From positions 1 through 55,492 of the forward strand of contig SCQT01000068.1 in the NCBI GenBank assembly GCA_004322015.1: a DNA stretch of 55,492 bases. Reading direction: 5' to 3'. The stretch's first letter is position 1, and each line of letters begins with the position of its first letter. This document shows positions 55,355-55,492 of this stretch, in pieces. Position numbers and translations under genes: made by a program. The DNA is from Chitinophagaceae bacterium. Its GTDB lineage: Bacteria; Bacteroidota; Bacteroidia; Chitinophagales; Chitinophagaceae. The notes below the pieces were generated by a model. That model was not told the origin of the DNA and ran no database searches. It saw only the letters and a list, made by a program, of their open reading frames with translations.

Positions 55355-55492
55355 TGGTCTAAGTTAAAATAAATTATCATTATTGTCCGAGTAAAATCAT
55401 ACAACTATAGCCTATACTCCTTTGCAGGAAAGTGTTTTAGGCAAAAAATACATTGTTTCAAAATCGGGGGGAGTACCCCCTGGCTTTTTAGG

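Overview
The window is chromosomal DNA from a member of the Bacteroidota, most likely the Chitinophagales/Sphingobacteriales side; genus cannot be set from the sequence alone. The evidence is a SusC/SusD pair, several upstream elements matching the Bacteroidota promoter form TTTG-N18-20-TAnnTTTG, and family-typical proteins (DUF2911, YtrA-type GntR with ABC genes, ArsR plus AHSA1/SRPBCC). No tRNA, rRNA, CRISPR array, transposase or phage gene was seen.

Layout. (1) 1-3.8 kb, minus strand: partial thiolase, small lipoprotein, VapBC-like toxin-antitoxin pair, acyl-CoA dehydrogenase, helix-hairpin-helix protein. (2) 3.85-27.1 kb: a polysaccharide utilisation locus. A divergent AraC regulator faces an eight-gene run: rhamnonate-dehydratase-family enzyme, Gfo/Idh/MocA oxidoreductase, SDR, orphan solute-binding-like protein without a signal peptide, TIM-barrel isomerase, GH106-like rhamnosidase, PL8 lyase and KdgF-like cupin. 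After a 391-bp leader come SusC, SusD, a 15-bp-stem hairpin, GH28, a GxGYxYP protein, a second GH28 and a short GH28-like protein with no catalytic aspartates. (3) 27.2 kb: relic of an acyl-CoA dehydrogenase, marking the right edge of the locus. (4) 27.4-30.9 kb: OppC-like permease, HMA protein, DUF2231 protein, ArsR/SRPBCC pair. (5) 30.9-37.9 kb: TetR-TolC-MFP-RND efflux operon with a clear inverted-repeat operator. (6) 38-40.9 kb: autoregulated ABC/YtrA operon. (7) 41-55.4 kb: housekeeping genes (zinc metallopeptidase, AlaS, M23 peptidase, SOD, RadA, LutB, DUF2911, AcpH-like), a YoeB-like toxin pair, and a ROK kinase-MFS-SIS sugar cluster.

How the locus probably works (inference): SusCD imports oligosaccharides; GH106, GH28s and PL8 cut a glycan containing rhamnose and uronic acid; KdgF opens the unsaturated uronate made by PL8; the cytosolic oxidoreductase-dehydratase-SDR set oxidises a deoxy sugar or aldonate by a non-phosphorylative route resembling L-rhamnonate degradation. 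The enzyme mix does not match a standard pectin, ulvan or hyaluronan locus, and the dehydratase has changed active-site positions, so substrate and product may be new.

A second theme is regulatory DNA: three short tandem arrays (7-, 7- and 8-bp units, each in seven copies) sit just upstream of an RND permease, a ROK kinase (where the array runs into the start codon) and a SIS-domain gene. Three compact autoregulatory operators (ArsR, TetR, YtrA) are readable by eye.
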